From assembly GCA_009760855.2 (NCBI GenBank), contig WPIO01000211.1:184001-248000 (forward strand): a stretch of DNA of 64,000 bases. Reading direction: 5' to 3'. Position numbers and translations under genes: made by a program. This document shows, one piece after another, positions 10,266 to 21,690 of the stretch; the first letter of the stretch is position 1, and each line of letters opens with the position of its first letter. The notes beneath the pieces were generated by a model. That model saw nothing but the letters and a program-made list of their open reading frames with translations, had not been told where the DNA came from and searched no databases. The DNA is from Cristatella mucedo. Lineage: Eukaryota > Bryozoa > Phylactolaemata > Cristatellidae.

Positions 10266-10870
10266 TCTGTAACTCACTACTAAAATGACTTATAGCTGGT
10301 GCAATTAGTGCATACAGCTTGTAAAAAATTCGGCAGCTTGGGTCGTCTGTCGCGAACGGCACTATTGCCACATTACACAACTTCTCGCCGACCTGCACTG
10401 GCTCCCCGTCAACCAGTACGTCGACTTAAAGACTTTGTCGCTCGCTTGTAGATTATTTTATTCTGTTGCACCAGCCTACCAATTGCAGCTACTCAACCGT
10501 CAGACAGTGCACCGTACCTCTCTGTCCTCTGGCACACGACGTTTAGCTGCGCCTATAATTAATCTCAAATACTATGAAGACCGCACCTGTATTTTATTTA
10601 AATATAATCTATTTGTATAGCTCCCTTGGAGAACTTAAGCTCTATTCAGGTGCTTCATATATGCCACGGGACTCGAGCCCATGACCTCGGGGCATCAAAT
10701 GCATGTACTTGTACCATGTACCTTGGTCGAAGCCAGCACCTTAACGACTGGACCAAACCGACAGTGCGACAACGTGCTCCGATCTTGGCACTCGCTTCCG
10801 ACTGACGTCACCACATCGACTTGACGGTATTTCAAAAGAAGTTATAAACGCACTATTTCCTTATATCTAT
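10266..10870 (+). mobile_element. L2-1 LINE, older copy split by SINE-A
   Basis: ORF2 sequence (NSLLK-like, [20 protein letters not shown]) runs to about 10606 and resumes at about 10766 with a WHSLPTDVTTS region. The gap is a minus-strand SINE-A. Divergence is higher than in the preceding copy. Confidence 0.7.
10608..10765 (-). mobile_element. SINE-A, inserted in L2-1
   Basis: On the minus strand: a TTGGTCCAGTCGTTAAGGTG A-box region, B box ATGGGCTCGAGTCCC, then the L2-1-like tail (GAATAGAGCTTAAGTTCTCC and GGAGCTATACAAATAGATTA). Confidence 0.85.
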
Positions 10871-10883
10871 ATATCCCTTTCAG

Positions 10884-11002
10884 CAATTTCTCGGCCCGTC
10901 ACCCGGGGTCACAGAAACGCCCTGCGCCACGATTGGCTGGAAATGTCAACTATGCGGAGAGGTGATTTACAATGAAGTTAAGCTGGACTGCCATTGGCCA
11001 GA
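10884..11002 (+). CDS. Possible exon, zinc-finger-like, gene unknown
   Basis: A strong acceptor (ATATCCCTTTCAG ending at 10883) and a strong donor (GTGAGT from 11003) bound a 119-bp open segment. In the phase-0 frame it contains GWKCQLCGEVIYNEVKLDCH, a CxxC followed after 14 residues by C-H, which looks like part of a zinc-binding fold. I do not recognise the protein. A possible continuation after the acceptor near 11076 gives about 22 more residues and a stop. No upstream partner exon was found. Splice-like signals around a short open segment can occur by chance. Confidence 0.3.
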
Positions 11003-11784
11003 GTGAGTGTAAAAAGGTAGCCACCGCCAAGCCATTGCTCACACCCCATTTGTCCGGTAACGAGAGTACAGTTTCGCTGCAGGCCCAATGCCTTAATAGA
11101 TGCAGCATTTCTCCGGAGCAGCAGTAGCGTCTGCTTTCCTGGCGACTGTTGAAATTCTTTGCTTTTTGCCGTTCGCGAAAGCATGGCAGAGCGAATCGTT
11201 GGCAGCCTCACGATCGCAGTGGATAGCATAGCTCCCGTGTGGATGTGCCCAGAGTCGCCTTGCCGACCATACTCGCCTGTGTTCGAATGGCCAATCGAGA
11301 CGATGCCCAGCAATCACGTGGGTCGAAGAAAGGTCAAAGCCAGATCGTGAGTCCAAGTCTCACAGTAGGTAGTCCTGTAGAGCCGACTGCGAGCGTCGGC
11401 GATAGCGGCCAAAGCTTTTCTTCCGCCGATTAAATGAGACAGTTAAGTCAGGCAACATTTGGCCTTTTCTTTTAATCAGACGTGACGAAGAAACTGCCAC
11501 ACGATTACCTGCTTCAACGAACGTCTCCCCCTTGGACAGAATAATAATAATAAGAAGAAGAAGAAAAATGCGGGCTCCTTTTAACTGCACTGCAGCACTT
11601 AAAAATTGTACCTGTAGGACTTGGAGATCGGGAAAGTGTGAGCCATATTTCTCGCAGCAACATCCCTAGATGGGGCTTCTTCCACGAGCTAATCTTCACG
11701 AAACTGCCAGCCCTTTAAAACGGAGGTGTAAAACAATCGCAGCCACACAAGAGCAGTTCAGCTAATAATAACAATTATTATTAT
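11003..11784. other. Unassigned sequence
   Basis: Contains mixed-frame ORFs without motifs and a GAAGAAGAAGAAAA run near 11552. No transposon family was recognised. Confidence 0.35.
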
Positions 11785-12065
11785 TTTTATTATTATTGTA
11801 GCAATAATGCATTTGTATAGCTACCTCCGATAACTTAATATCTTTTCGGGAACTAAATTTACGCTGTTAAGGAAGCATGATTGTATGGCTAGTAATAGCA
11901 GGCTCAATGCCAGCAAGAATAACCTGGTTAGTGGTGACAGCCACATGGTCAGCATGCAAAGAGGTTTAGTGGCAGCATTCACAATGTCAGCATGCATGAG
12001 CACACAAATGATGAATCGCAAGGACTCACTAAATGCTGTGACAACTAGGTACAATGCAAACGTAC
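11785..12065 (-). mobile_element. L2-1 LINE 3' UTR, diverged
   Basis: The reverse complement carries the tail and the 3' UTR blocks (CACTAACCA and GCATGCTGACCATGTGGCTG-like). It is clearly older than most other copies. Confidence 0.7.
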
Positions 12066-12119
12066 AAACGCAGTGGTCGCGAATGATTTAGTGGTTGTGA
12101 CGCCTATATTGTATAGTAG

Positions 12120-12934
<815 letters not shown>

Positions 12935-13119
12935 ATAAATTACATGCTGCCACTAACCACATTTGCATGCTGACCCTGTGCATGTCACCCCTAACCATGT
13001 TTTTCATTTAGCTTGCTTATCAAGCATGATTTTACTCACCCTTCAATTGCATTTCCCTTTGCAGCAAATGTAAAGCGCCTAGAAAGAGATTAGGTTCTCT
13101 GAGGGCGCTTTATCAAGTG

Positions 13120-13158
<39 letters not shown>

Positions 13159-13160
13159 AG
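12935..13160 (+). mobile_element. L2-1 LINE 3' UTR and tail
   Basis: Starts in the 3' UTR (ATGCTGCCACTAACCACATT), continues through the stem-loop TAAAGCGCC...GGCGCTTTA and ends in a clean (ATT)n run. Confidence 0.85.
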
Positions 13161-13164
13161 GCGG

Positions 13165-13258
13165 AAGCGAATAAGCCTCATGGTAGCATGCTTGCTAAAC
13201 AACGCGAATAACATGGTTAGGGGTGACATGCACAGGGTCAGCGTGAAAGTGTGGTTAG
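13165..13258 (-). mobile_element. L2-1 LINE 3' UTR fragment
   Basis: Reverse-complement 3' UTR (AACATGGTTAGGGGTGACAT) lacking the tail. It is joined directly to a plus-strand copy at 13259. Confidence 0.65.
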
Positions 13259-13815
13259 TGGCTGGCTACCAGTCAAGCAGCCAATCAACTTCAAGGTTTT
13301 GTCATTCACTTTTAGGTCACTTCATTCTTTGGCTCCAGCTTATCTCTCAGATCTACTCCCCCTCCAGGCAAAGTATTGTACCACCCGCTTTTCGGAATCC
13401 ATCAGTCTACCAATACCTCGCACAAACCTCAAATCCTTTGGAGACCGTGCATTTAGTTCGTATGCTCCCAAAGCCTGGAACTCCCTCCCGACTTTCGTCA
13501 GAACATCCCCTGACTTGAACACATTTAATAAGAACTTAAAAACCGACCCGTTTAAGACAGTATTTAGTGGTTCCCTGTTATTCGTCCTTCATGTGCTTAT
13601 GTGTGCTGACACTGCGCATGCTGCCACTGACCGCACTTGCATGTTGACCTTGTGCATGTCACCCCTAACCATGTTATTCATGTTGTTTATCAAGCATGAT
13701 ATTACTCACCATTCAATCGTGTTTCGCTTTGCTGCAAATGTAAAGCGCCTAGAAAGAGATTGAGTTCTTTGAGGGCGCTTTATCAAGTGCATTATTATTA
13801 TTATTATTATTAATG
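13259..13815 (+). mobile_element. L2-1 LINE, ORF2 end and 3' UTR
   Basis: Opens at the WLPVKQPINFKVLSFTFRSL segment and reads in one frame through [20 protein letters not shown] and DLNTFNKNLKTD into the 3' UTR and (ATT)n. It is one of the better-preserved ORF2 ends. Confidence 0.85.
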
Positions 13816-13895
13816 CTGTACTAATTAGTAGCGTTTATAAATTCTTTTTAAATGTGATCAGGTCAGGGGATGTTGGGACGCAAGGCGGGAGTGAG
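13816..13895 (-). mobile_element. L2-1 LINE ORF2-end scrap
   Basis: The reverse complement covers the final ORF2 codons (the region of the [14 protein letters not shown] motif) without a 3' UTR. Confidence 0.6.
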
Positions 13896-13916
13896 TACGA
13901 AGAACAATCTTAGCGC

Positions 13917-13960
13917 TTCCCGCTCAGAGCTGCTCGCTCAGAGCTGCCCGCTCAGAGCTT
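13917..13960. repeat. Minisatellite, about 14-bp unit
   Basis: Three imperfect copies of CGCTCAGAGCTGCC at the start of a GC-rich stretch reaching to about 14240. Open frames there are compositional. Confidence 0.7.
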
Positions 13961-14644
13961 CGCAGCACCTTGCCCGGCTTGAGCTCGATCATTTAGCCGG
14001 CTCCGGCGTTGCCCGCTTAAGCCTCGCCTGGCTCGCTACAGGTGCGACCAACTGTCAAAGCCAGCTTCACCTGGCCCGCTTATGATTAACCCCACTCACA
14101 TATACGTCGTATTACACGTCATTTCTCTTCTTCTCGCTAGCTTGGGCCTTGCCCGGCTCACCGGCACCCACAGACCGTTTGGCTTTGCCTCGCCCGTCGA
14201 AGCTTTGCCTGCTAGCTTAAACTTCGCAGGACGCACCGCTATCTTGAAGAGTTGCATTCACCAAAGCTCAAAATCGCAACCTAGGTCGTTGAGAGAGAAC
14301 AGATTACTTCTAAGAGTCTTGACATGCTTGATCGGTCTGGCGCTGCTGAGTTGGTTTAACGCTGGAAGTGCTGACTGCTTGAGTTCCTGAGCAAAACGCA
14401 GGTTTGCACCAAGTGCCTTTATTTCGCATTATTCTGGGCATTCGATACCGGAAGTTCGTCGGCCGAGACGTGGGGTCCGGCATGCGCCGAGTGTCTCCAT
14501 CGCTCAGTACCGACATCCTGCAGGTTGGATGGCTTTCGTTTCTCGACCGTGCCGTCAACGATGGAAAGCCCCGATGACCTACTATCCGAGCGTGGCCGGA
14601 GATAATCACGCTCGCTGTTATGGCTTGCATATTTAAAATTTAAA
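13961..14644. other. Unassigned GC-rich sequence
   Basis: No repeat family seen. An open stretch near 14400-14580 (GLHQVPLFRIILGIRYRKF) is bounded by a possible CAG acceptor but matches no family known to me, so it is not called. Confidence 0.3.
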
Positions 14645-14790
14645 ATAATTCACTGGTATAGAGCTCTAAGAGAACTTAATCTCTATTCGGAAGCTTCATG
14701 TGTGCCGCGGGGCTCGAGGCCGTGACCTCGGCCAGAACTTGGTCCCCCGGGGCGAGCACGTTAATCAGTGGGCCGAACCAGCTTGGTATA
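14645..14790 (-). mobile_element. SINE-A
   Basis: Minus-strand copy: a TTGGTTCGGCCCACTGATTA head, B box ACGGCCTCGAGCCCC, then the shared L2-1 tail (GAATAGAGATTAAGTTCTCT and GAGCTCTATACC). Confidence 0.85.
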
Positions 14791-14984
14791 TTCAGCGATC
14801 CTCCGTAGCACGTTGTCCGTAGCCTCCCCTCCCTGAGCTGAAGCCCTCGATGAGCTGAGACGTGCCTCGCTAGTGAGCCCCCCCCCCCCCTTTAGCAGAT
14901 GCGCGTCGTACCGATGTCGTCGCGGCTTGATATTTTCGCGGATGGCTTCCTCCTCCTCCTCCTCTTGATAGCAACGATCGGTCT

Positions 14985-16195
14985 GGCAGACGAAGCACTG
15001 GCGTGGTTTACATTGTACTTGTCTGATCGTGTTTAATCCGTGTCGTGTGGGGTCAGGTCTCACACACGAGAAGGGTCACCTGTAGAGTCCCTCAAGGGTC
15101 TGTACTCTGTCCCTTGCTGTTCTACATTTATACACAACCTCTGGGAAAAGTGATTAAGGCCCATGGAATAGGATATTAATTTTATGCTGACGATACTCAG
15201 TTGTGTTTGTCATTCAAACCGTCGGAATCTGCTGCAGCAACTGAGAAACTGAATGCTTGCCTTGCCGACATTCGATCCTGGATGTCGGAAAACTTCTTGA
15301 AACTAAATGACGATAAAACCGAAATGCTGTTCATAGGACACCCTAATCGTGTGGGTTGAATTAAAAGGCTTTGCTCTTCTAATAGGTGACGCTATTGTGC
15401 GACCATCACCACGTGCTCGAAATTTAGATGTCGTTTTCGACAGCTGCCTCAATTTCAAAAGCTTCATTCAGAAGACTGCTTCTACAGCTAGTCATCACAT
15501 CCGATCCATATCAAAGATTAGGAGCTCTCCCCCACAGTGGCTTGTAAAAAAAATTTAACTAGCTAATTAGTTCTGTCTCGGCTTGATTGATTATTGTAAT
15601 TCTCTTTTGGCTGGGCTACCATAGAAAGCTATTAGGCCACTGCAGCTGACTATGAATATGGCTGCAAGGCTGGTCTTCAAGTCCCAGAGGTTTGAGCACG
15701 TGTCTACTTTGCTAAAAGAGCTAGGATGGATGCCGGTTGAGCAACGGATACAGAGCAAAGTTCTTACGCTGACCCGCAAGGCTTACCACGGCTTGGCTCC
15801 TTTGTATCTAGCTGAACTGCGGCATCAGTTTCAGCTTCTTCGCCCCCTCAGGTCCTGTGTGGACAATAAATTAGCTGTTCCATTTCTCCGCTTGAAGACC
15901 GTTGGTGGCAGAAGGTTTAGCTCCGTAGGTCCTAGACTGTGGAACTCGCTTCCACAATTCTTACGCAACGACAACTTCTCTCCTGCTGCCGACTATGGCT
16001 CATCCTTTTCAGCGGTCCTGAGCTGCTACTTCCATGCTACTCACTACCTCAACTGCTTCCCTGACTCGGCTATCCTTCCCACTTTCTCTTTGTCGCGTGA
16101 GACGAAGTCTGTTGGCTACCGAATGCGTACACATCCAGATCGTCTTTGTGACTTTGTGGAGTTACAGACGGAGATACATTATAAGACCCAGGGGC
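14985..16195 (+). mobile_element. L2-2 LINE, ORF2 3' half and 3' end
   Basis: Parallels the long copy at 59.5-60.8 kb: CTGGCGTGGTTTA, the [19 protein letters not shown] region, an [19 protein letters not shown] core with a stop just before it, [16 protein letters not shown], then 15652-16239 in one frame ([33 protein letters not shown]). It ends in the [12 protein letters not shown]-coding 3' end. The copy is broken by frameshifts. Confidence 0.85.
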
Positions 16196-17221
16196 ACGTC
16201 GCTGAGCGTGGGACGCTCGTGTGTCGTAGACCCAGCTGAACCCATTTCTACACAGAAGACGAGGTGCGTCTACTTATGAAATTCACAAGCAAACCCGTAA
16301 CGGCGCACGTTATGTAGCACTATGCGCCTACACAGATACGTTTTTATGCGAAAGCGCAGTGTTACTAACGTGGTTTGCGGTTTCCACGTCCGGTCAGGAC
16401 TAGCCCGCACACATGGCGCTCGTGAAGGTGCTAGTATCAGCTGACGCGCGACAAATACTAGTGACGCAGGAACCTTGTAGCGCCGATAATTACTTGCAAG
16501 CCAGTGCAAGCACGTATGCCGACAGTAGCAGAAACACGGCAGCAACTAAGTGCGCTCATACCTTAGCATATCAAATCCGTATCCATAATGCAGACTAGTC
16601 TATTTAACAGCAGCGGGCGTTTACAGGCGTCTAACTGCGGCCGTGTCGTATACTAACGGCTGCGTGGCCTAGAGCTCACGTCAGCACCAATGTCAATACC
16701 TCGCTTCTCGAACCCTCAACGCCCACTATCTCAGGGCTCCGGCCTTTAATACGCAGCCAACTATCCTGTAATCGCACAATCTCGAACAACAGCTAACTGC
16801 CATAATTCGGCCGGTTTAGCTAGCGCCGCCGTTGCAGCGACCGTTTAATAGTTTGGGTAGCGGCACAACGCATGCAACGTGAAAATACCTGAAGCTCGCA
16901 GTCGCCATGACGATGATGACGACACAGCACTCAATATTCTGCACGAGCGCTACTAACCACAATGCCGTATTGGAAGACATTTAAGCAATAGTCTGTACCC
17001 TATGGCTCATATAGCGGGTGACTTTCAACAGACTCGTTTACTGGCTTGCAGCCGCAGCTCACGCTCAGCGCTAGGACTCACCGACCGGCAGACCGTTACT
17101 CCAAGAGAGCGACTACGGTCAGGCCCACACGTTTTATAATACCCAGGTCTTAAGTCATATAACAATCGACTTCGTACATAATTATGAATCGCGCTTTTCA
17201 TAAGCCTCGGCTTATCGTGGT
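16196..17221. other. Unassigned sequence
   Basis: Not LINE or SINE and without splice-bounded coding sequence. The last part (about 17025-17175) belongs to a dispersed repeat also present near 21.5 kb. Confidence 0.35.
17025..17175 (+). repeat. Dispersed repeat, unclassified (copy 1)
   Basis: Shares ACAGACTCGTTTACTGGCTY-like, CTCACCGACCGGCAGACC and CTCCAAGAGAGC blocks, in the same order and spacing, with 21497-21690. Confidence 0.5.
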
Positions 17222-17455
17222 CACGTGCTTATGCGTGCTGACACTGTGCATGCTGCCACTAACCACATTTGCATGCTGACCCTGTGCATGTCACCCCTAA
17301 CCATGTTATCCATTTTGTTTGTTTTTCAAGCATGATTTTACTTACCATTCAATTGCATGTCCCTTTGCAGCAAATGTAAAGCGCCTAAAAAGAGATTAAG
17401 TTCTCTGAGGGCGCTTTATAAAGTGCATTATTATTGTTATTATTATTATTGTTTT
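17222..17455 (+). mobile_element. L2-1 LINE 3' UTR and tail
   Basis: Complete 3' UTR beginning GTGCTTATGCGTGCTGACAC, with intact stem-loop and (ATT)n tail. It is 5' truncated just after the end of ORF2. Confidence 0.85.
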
Positions 17456-18334
17456 GTACCATGCTCTCAGTTACAATTCAGCTGCCAATCTCGTACTTGG
17501 CCGCCTTTTCTGGAAACTCTCTTCCATACCAGCCTCGCGCATTAGTTCAGGCTGTTGTGGGGGGACTAGAGCCTGGCTTCGAGAGAAAATCTTGCTTCCT
17601 ACCTACATCCTATCCTTTCTAACTACTCAAATCTTTTTCGTCAAGAGTGAAGTGTATACGTCATCAACACGGTGTGGCAGTCCCAGACATAGGAAAGACT
17701 TGACGAAGACTCAGCGGCCAAATCCGGTTCTACTTTTCAGCCAAGACTTAGCAAGTGACCGATCCGTTCAAGCCACGCCTACAGCATTGCTTTGAAAGGG
17801 ATTGCAGATGAATTGACAGCGACATCACCAATAATACCAAAATGAATACCGATAATCACCGAAATAACCGATGCGTTCCGCGCTAGTTCATTTTTATGGA
17901 ACACTGAGCTCGGAGGTCAAAAATTAGATTTTGATACTGCCAGCGGTAAAGGCTGCAGCGGCCGGTTCCACTCTACCGGTAATTGCGCTAGCGATGCATG
18001 GCCGTAGAGAAATGTTATAGCTTTATGCACTTGCTTGGGTACGTGGCAGAGGTGAGTGCACAATGTTGAGCTACCCAGTCCTTAACATATAGCATAAATG
18101 TAAACAGCCAAACATAAACAGCGGCAGCCAACTCTAATTCATTGGGATGTGCATCACTGAGGGTCATTTCCTACCTCCGTGACAAAAGTAATTTTTCCAT
18201 GACCGCTAAATAAGTGGAGCGAATAAAAAGCAGACCTCGAGCAAGACTGCCGTCTAAACCTACAAAAAGGAAAACGAATGTTATAGATTCGAGTAAGTAG
18301 GAAGCAGCTTGGAAGGAAGACACGCCGCTTAAGA
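17456..18334. other. Unassigned sequence
   Basis: A plus-strand frame at 17454-17795 is open but has no recognisable motif or splice support. Nothing else was seen. Confidence 0.35.
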
Positions 18335-18385
18335 GGTAGAGTTCTCTGAGGGTGCTTTATCAAGTGTGTTATTATTATTATAAAT
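18335..18385 (+). mobile_element. L2-1 LINE tail remnant
   Basis: Only GAGTTCTCTGAGGGTGCTTT and an (ATT)n run remain: an extremely truncated insertion. Confidence 0.65.
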
Positions 18386-18602
18386 CAAGCTTAAGGCCGA
18401 GATTTCATTCCCTCATTTTCAGCCGTTTAAGTGCACATGCAGCAAGAGGATTTCTACAGATAATTCCAACTTTTTTTTTATTGAAACATGAATATTGTGT
18501 ACCCAGGCTAGGTTCGGTTGGCTGGGACTGGGCGGCTATAATGAGGGTAAGGGTCACCGGCTAAGCAGGGGTCGGACCTACGGCATGGCCGGATGTGTGG
18601 CG

Positions 18603-18748
18603 CCGAGCTGGATTGGTCCAGCGGTTAAGGCGCTCGCCCCGGCCAAGGTTAGGCTGAGGTCGTGGGCTCGAGCCCCGAGGCATATGTAAAGCGCCTGAAT
18701 AGAGATTAAGTTCTCTTGGGGCGCTATACAAATAAATTATAATAATAT
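18603..18748 (+). mobile_element. SINE-A, reference-quality copy
   Basis: Head GAGCTGGATTGGTCCAGCGG with the TTAAGGCGCTCGCC A-box region, B box GTGGGCTCGAGCCCC, then GCATATGTAAAGCGCCTGAA, a loop, GGGGCGCTATACAAATAAAT and an AT-rich end. The 3' part is homologous to the L2-1 tail. Confidence 0.9.
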
Positions 18749-19380
18749 AATATAATATGTGAGGTCACCGGGGCTCTTGGGTAAGAGAAGTTGGCCGAGT
18801 AAGTCGTGGTATTGGAGGCTCCCGGTCTCGCCGAGTTATGCACCTGAATGGTTGCAGGCGTGCTCCGACGATGCGGCCACGCACGCAAGGCGACGAGTAC
18901 CCAAGGCCCGAGCGGAGCTGGATAGCACGCTCGTTGTTGAGAGTTGTATATTCCGCGTTCCCCTTGTAGCGTGTTCGTGACCTCCCGTGAGTTGGCGTCT
19001 TTAGGCGGAAGCTCTCGACTGTTGTGGATGTCTGCTCCGTCTATCCCAGAATACTCAGCTAGCCGGATCTTGTATGGTGTACGCTTGTACTGATGGGACG
19101 GAGGCCGGCGACGGTGTGACGGTGGAAGCCAACTGACCAACCATCACATTTGTTCTCGCTTGCTGCGTCGTCTTGCGCCCCAATATTGTATTTTGTTTAG
19201 GACCCTCCCTGTAGACTTGTTTAGTTCCCCTGTTGTTGTTGGAGCATGCGTTATTATTAAGAGGTTTAACCTGACGGCCGCTCGTCTTACCCTAGCTCAG
19301 CGGCGTGGCTAGCGGTAGCGTGGCCGGAGTATAGCGGGTTTGGCGGGAACTAGCCCTTCACCCCGGGAATTCGGTTACGA
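18749..19380. other. GC-rich block after SINE-A, unclassified
   Basis: Composition shifts sharply after the SINE tail. The block starts TGTGAGGTCACCGGGGCTC and contains a GTTATTATTAAGAGG stretch near 19250. It could be a solo LTR or another insertion, but no second copy or target duplication is visible. Confidence 0.25.
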
Positions 19381-19954
19381 TTGTTTAAATATTTTTCCAC
19401 ACGCGAAAATCTAGCTGCCTGTCGGCAGGGTTTGCTGGCAGCAGCCAGGCTTTTGTTTAGCGATAGCTGCTGCTTGAAGCAGCCGGGTTTCCTATGAAAA
19501 GTAGTCCAACTGACAAGGCTCGTAGCTGAGCTTTTGGTGACCACGCCCATTTCTTTGTTATCTTCCCTGCTGCTGCTCCCCCCCCCCGCCCGCCGCCGCC
19601 GCCGCAGTCCTATTCCTAGATAGCTGCAGACGGCTACCGTGAGAGTAGTCAATTCCAACCAATGCTCCTTTATGACTTGTGCTCATTTTCCTTTGGTTGG
19701 CCGCCTACGTCACCACTCCCAGCGGATCGTCGGGGTCAAGAAAGAAAACCGATGCCCATGGGCGTGGCTTGACTTCTTAGCTAAACCAATTGAGGCCCAG
19801 ATCCGAAGACCAATGAGATGGGTCGTCAAAGAGCCAACTGACCTTGCCCGCTACCCAATAGACGAGAGAGCCGGTATCGCTGCCGGCCGAAGCCCAAGCT
19901 CCTCAAGTCTCTGTCTAGCATCTGTAAGCACAACTACCCAGAGTGCTCTACTAC
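19381..19954. other. Unassigned sequence
   Basis: Includes a short C/GCC-rich tract near 19575-19605. A plus-strand frame at 19639-19989 is open without motifs. Confidence 0.3.
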
Positions 19955-20205
19955 ATCCGACTATGGCACATCTTTTTCAGCGGTCCTGAGCTGCTACTTC
20001 TATGCTACTCACTACCTCAACTGCTCTCCTGACTCTGCTATGCTTCCTACTTTCTCTTTGTTGCGCGAGACGAAGTCTGTTGGCTACCGAATGCATACCG
20101 AAAGCCGCGTCGGCTGTGAGTTCGCTCTACAAAACTCTCCTGCGTAACACCCACACGGTCTGTATGACTTTGTGGAGTTACAGACGGAGATAGATTACAT
20201 TACAC
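19955..20205 (+). mobile_element. L2-2 LINE 3' end
   Basis: Joins at CGACTATGGCACATCTTTTT and runs through the standard L2-2 end (GAGACGAAGTCTGTTGGCTA and GTGGAGTTACAGACGGAGAT) to an ACATT-type tail. Confidence 0.8.
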
Positions 20206-20780
20206 GCGCCTTGTTTATGAGACAGCACTGAGGTGCACGAGCCTCCGCTGCAGCCTTTCATAACGCTACTGCTTTCGGCACTGTTACGCATGCATATGTT
20301 GCCAATTGACCTCGCGATGTCCTCGCGAGAAACACCGGACGGACGACCAATGGGACTAGTCCTCGCCTCTACGTGACCTATGCTGGTAGAACTAGTGGCT
20401 CGCAGCTTGGCAAATGAGTCGAAGAATCTGCGCGTCGAGAAATCGGAAAATGTCGCTAGTAGCAGATCAAGACATCAGCTAATAGTGCCCAAGCCTCGTA
20501 ACCACACGTTCTTGACGTCTCTCTACATTTCTGAGAAAGCTACGTCTGGCCAAGCCAGAGAAAGCAGTCGATTGGAAAAGTATTGAACTACCAACGCTTT
20601 TGCTACCATTATGTGTGATGCAAGTGCTCCTTAAAAACTGCACTTCTCAAACGCTAATCAAGAAAGCTTTAGTCCAAGTCGGATTAATACAGGCACGTGC
20701 TTACGGCAGTCCCTGGCTTGTTAATGAAAGATTGCATCGCAAAGTCTACGGTACATTTGGCTTAGCCTTGGAGCAAGGTG
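20206..20780. other. Unassigned sequence
   Basis: No recognisable family or gene. Frames here lack motifs. Confidence 0.3.
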
Positions 20781-20872
20781 CTTGTCTGAGCCCACCGAGG
20801 TCGTGGGCACAAGCTCTGGCGCATATGAATAGAGATTAATTTCTTTTAGGGCACTATACAAATGAATTATAT
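20781..20872 (+). mobile_element. SINE-A, 5' truncated
   Basis: Starts near the B box (CCGAGGTCGTGGGCACAAGC, degenerate) and keeps the tail GCATATGAATAGAGATTAAT...GGGCACTATACAAATG. Confidence 0.7.
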
Positions 20873-20957
20873 TTTTTCACAAGTTTGGATTGCGGCATGG
20901 TAGCAGGTAGATTATGGCAGCACAAAGCGTGCAACATACAGAGACCAATACGCTTGA

Positions 20958-21155
20958 AATACTAACCACATTTGCATGCTGACCCTGTGCATGTCACCCC
21001 TAACCATGTTATTAATTTTGTTTGTTTTTCAAGCATGATTTTATTTACCATTTAATTGCATTTCCCTTTTCATCAAATGTAAAGCACCTAGAAAGAGATT
21101 AAGTTCTCTGTGGGCGCTTTATCAAGTACATTATTATTATTATTAATATTATTAA
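20958..21155 (+). mobile_element. L2-1 LINE 3' UTR and tail
   Basis: Starts at ACTAACCACATTTGCATGC with moderately diverged stem-loop arms (TAAAGCACC / GGGCGCTTTA) and an (ATT)n tail. Confidence 0.8.
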
Positions 21156-21496
21156 ATACGGTAACGGTAACGCCGCATCGGCTCGATAGCCAGCAGGCAG
21201 CGCCAACAGCTCTACCAAGTTAGTAAATAAAGCGAAAATAATTGTCTACGCACTAAAGGCGGATATCAACTATTAGCCTAATAATTATTTATTAATTGAA
21301 GTGATACATTTTACTTTAAAGATAAGCATGATATATAATGCAAATATATATATATATATATACAGTATAAGTAAATATGTAAATATATTTAACTAAATTT
21401 AATATCGTTTATTGAAGCGTTTTATTTAATGATTACTTAAAAAATAAGAATTAGATTAATAAATACTAAATATTATTATTCAGATTTTTTTAGAAT
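21156..21496. other. AT-rich unassigned sequence
   Basis: Very AT-rich with a short (TA)n run near 21343-21362. No gene. Confidence 0.4.
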
Positions 21497-21690
21497 TATT
21501 AGCTTCCGACAGGCTCGTTTACAGGCTCGCATCATCAGCAGCAGGAGCACGCGCTCAGCGAAATGACTCGCCGACCGGCAGACGATTGCTCCAAGAGAGC
21601 ATCCGCGTTCAAGCGCAAGCCTTACGTGGTGGCCCGGTCGCAAACCGTGTGATAATCTCGTCAATACATAGTCACAAGTCTAGTTAGTAC
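21497..21690 (+). repeat. Dispersed repeat, unclassified (copy 2)
   Basis: Homologous to 17025-17175 through CAGGCTCGTTTACAGGCTCG, CTCGCCGACCGGCAGAC and CTCCAAGAGAGC. Its end (ATACATAGTCACAAGTC) reappears at about 26088-26100, beyond the hAT element. Confidence 0.5.

Noticed and set aside
13165-13815. Twin-priming 5' inversion of one LINE copy
   Set aside because: The inverted part is 3' UTR while the direct part starts in ORF2, the wrong order for twin priming; more likely separate events.
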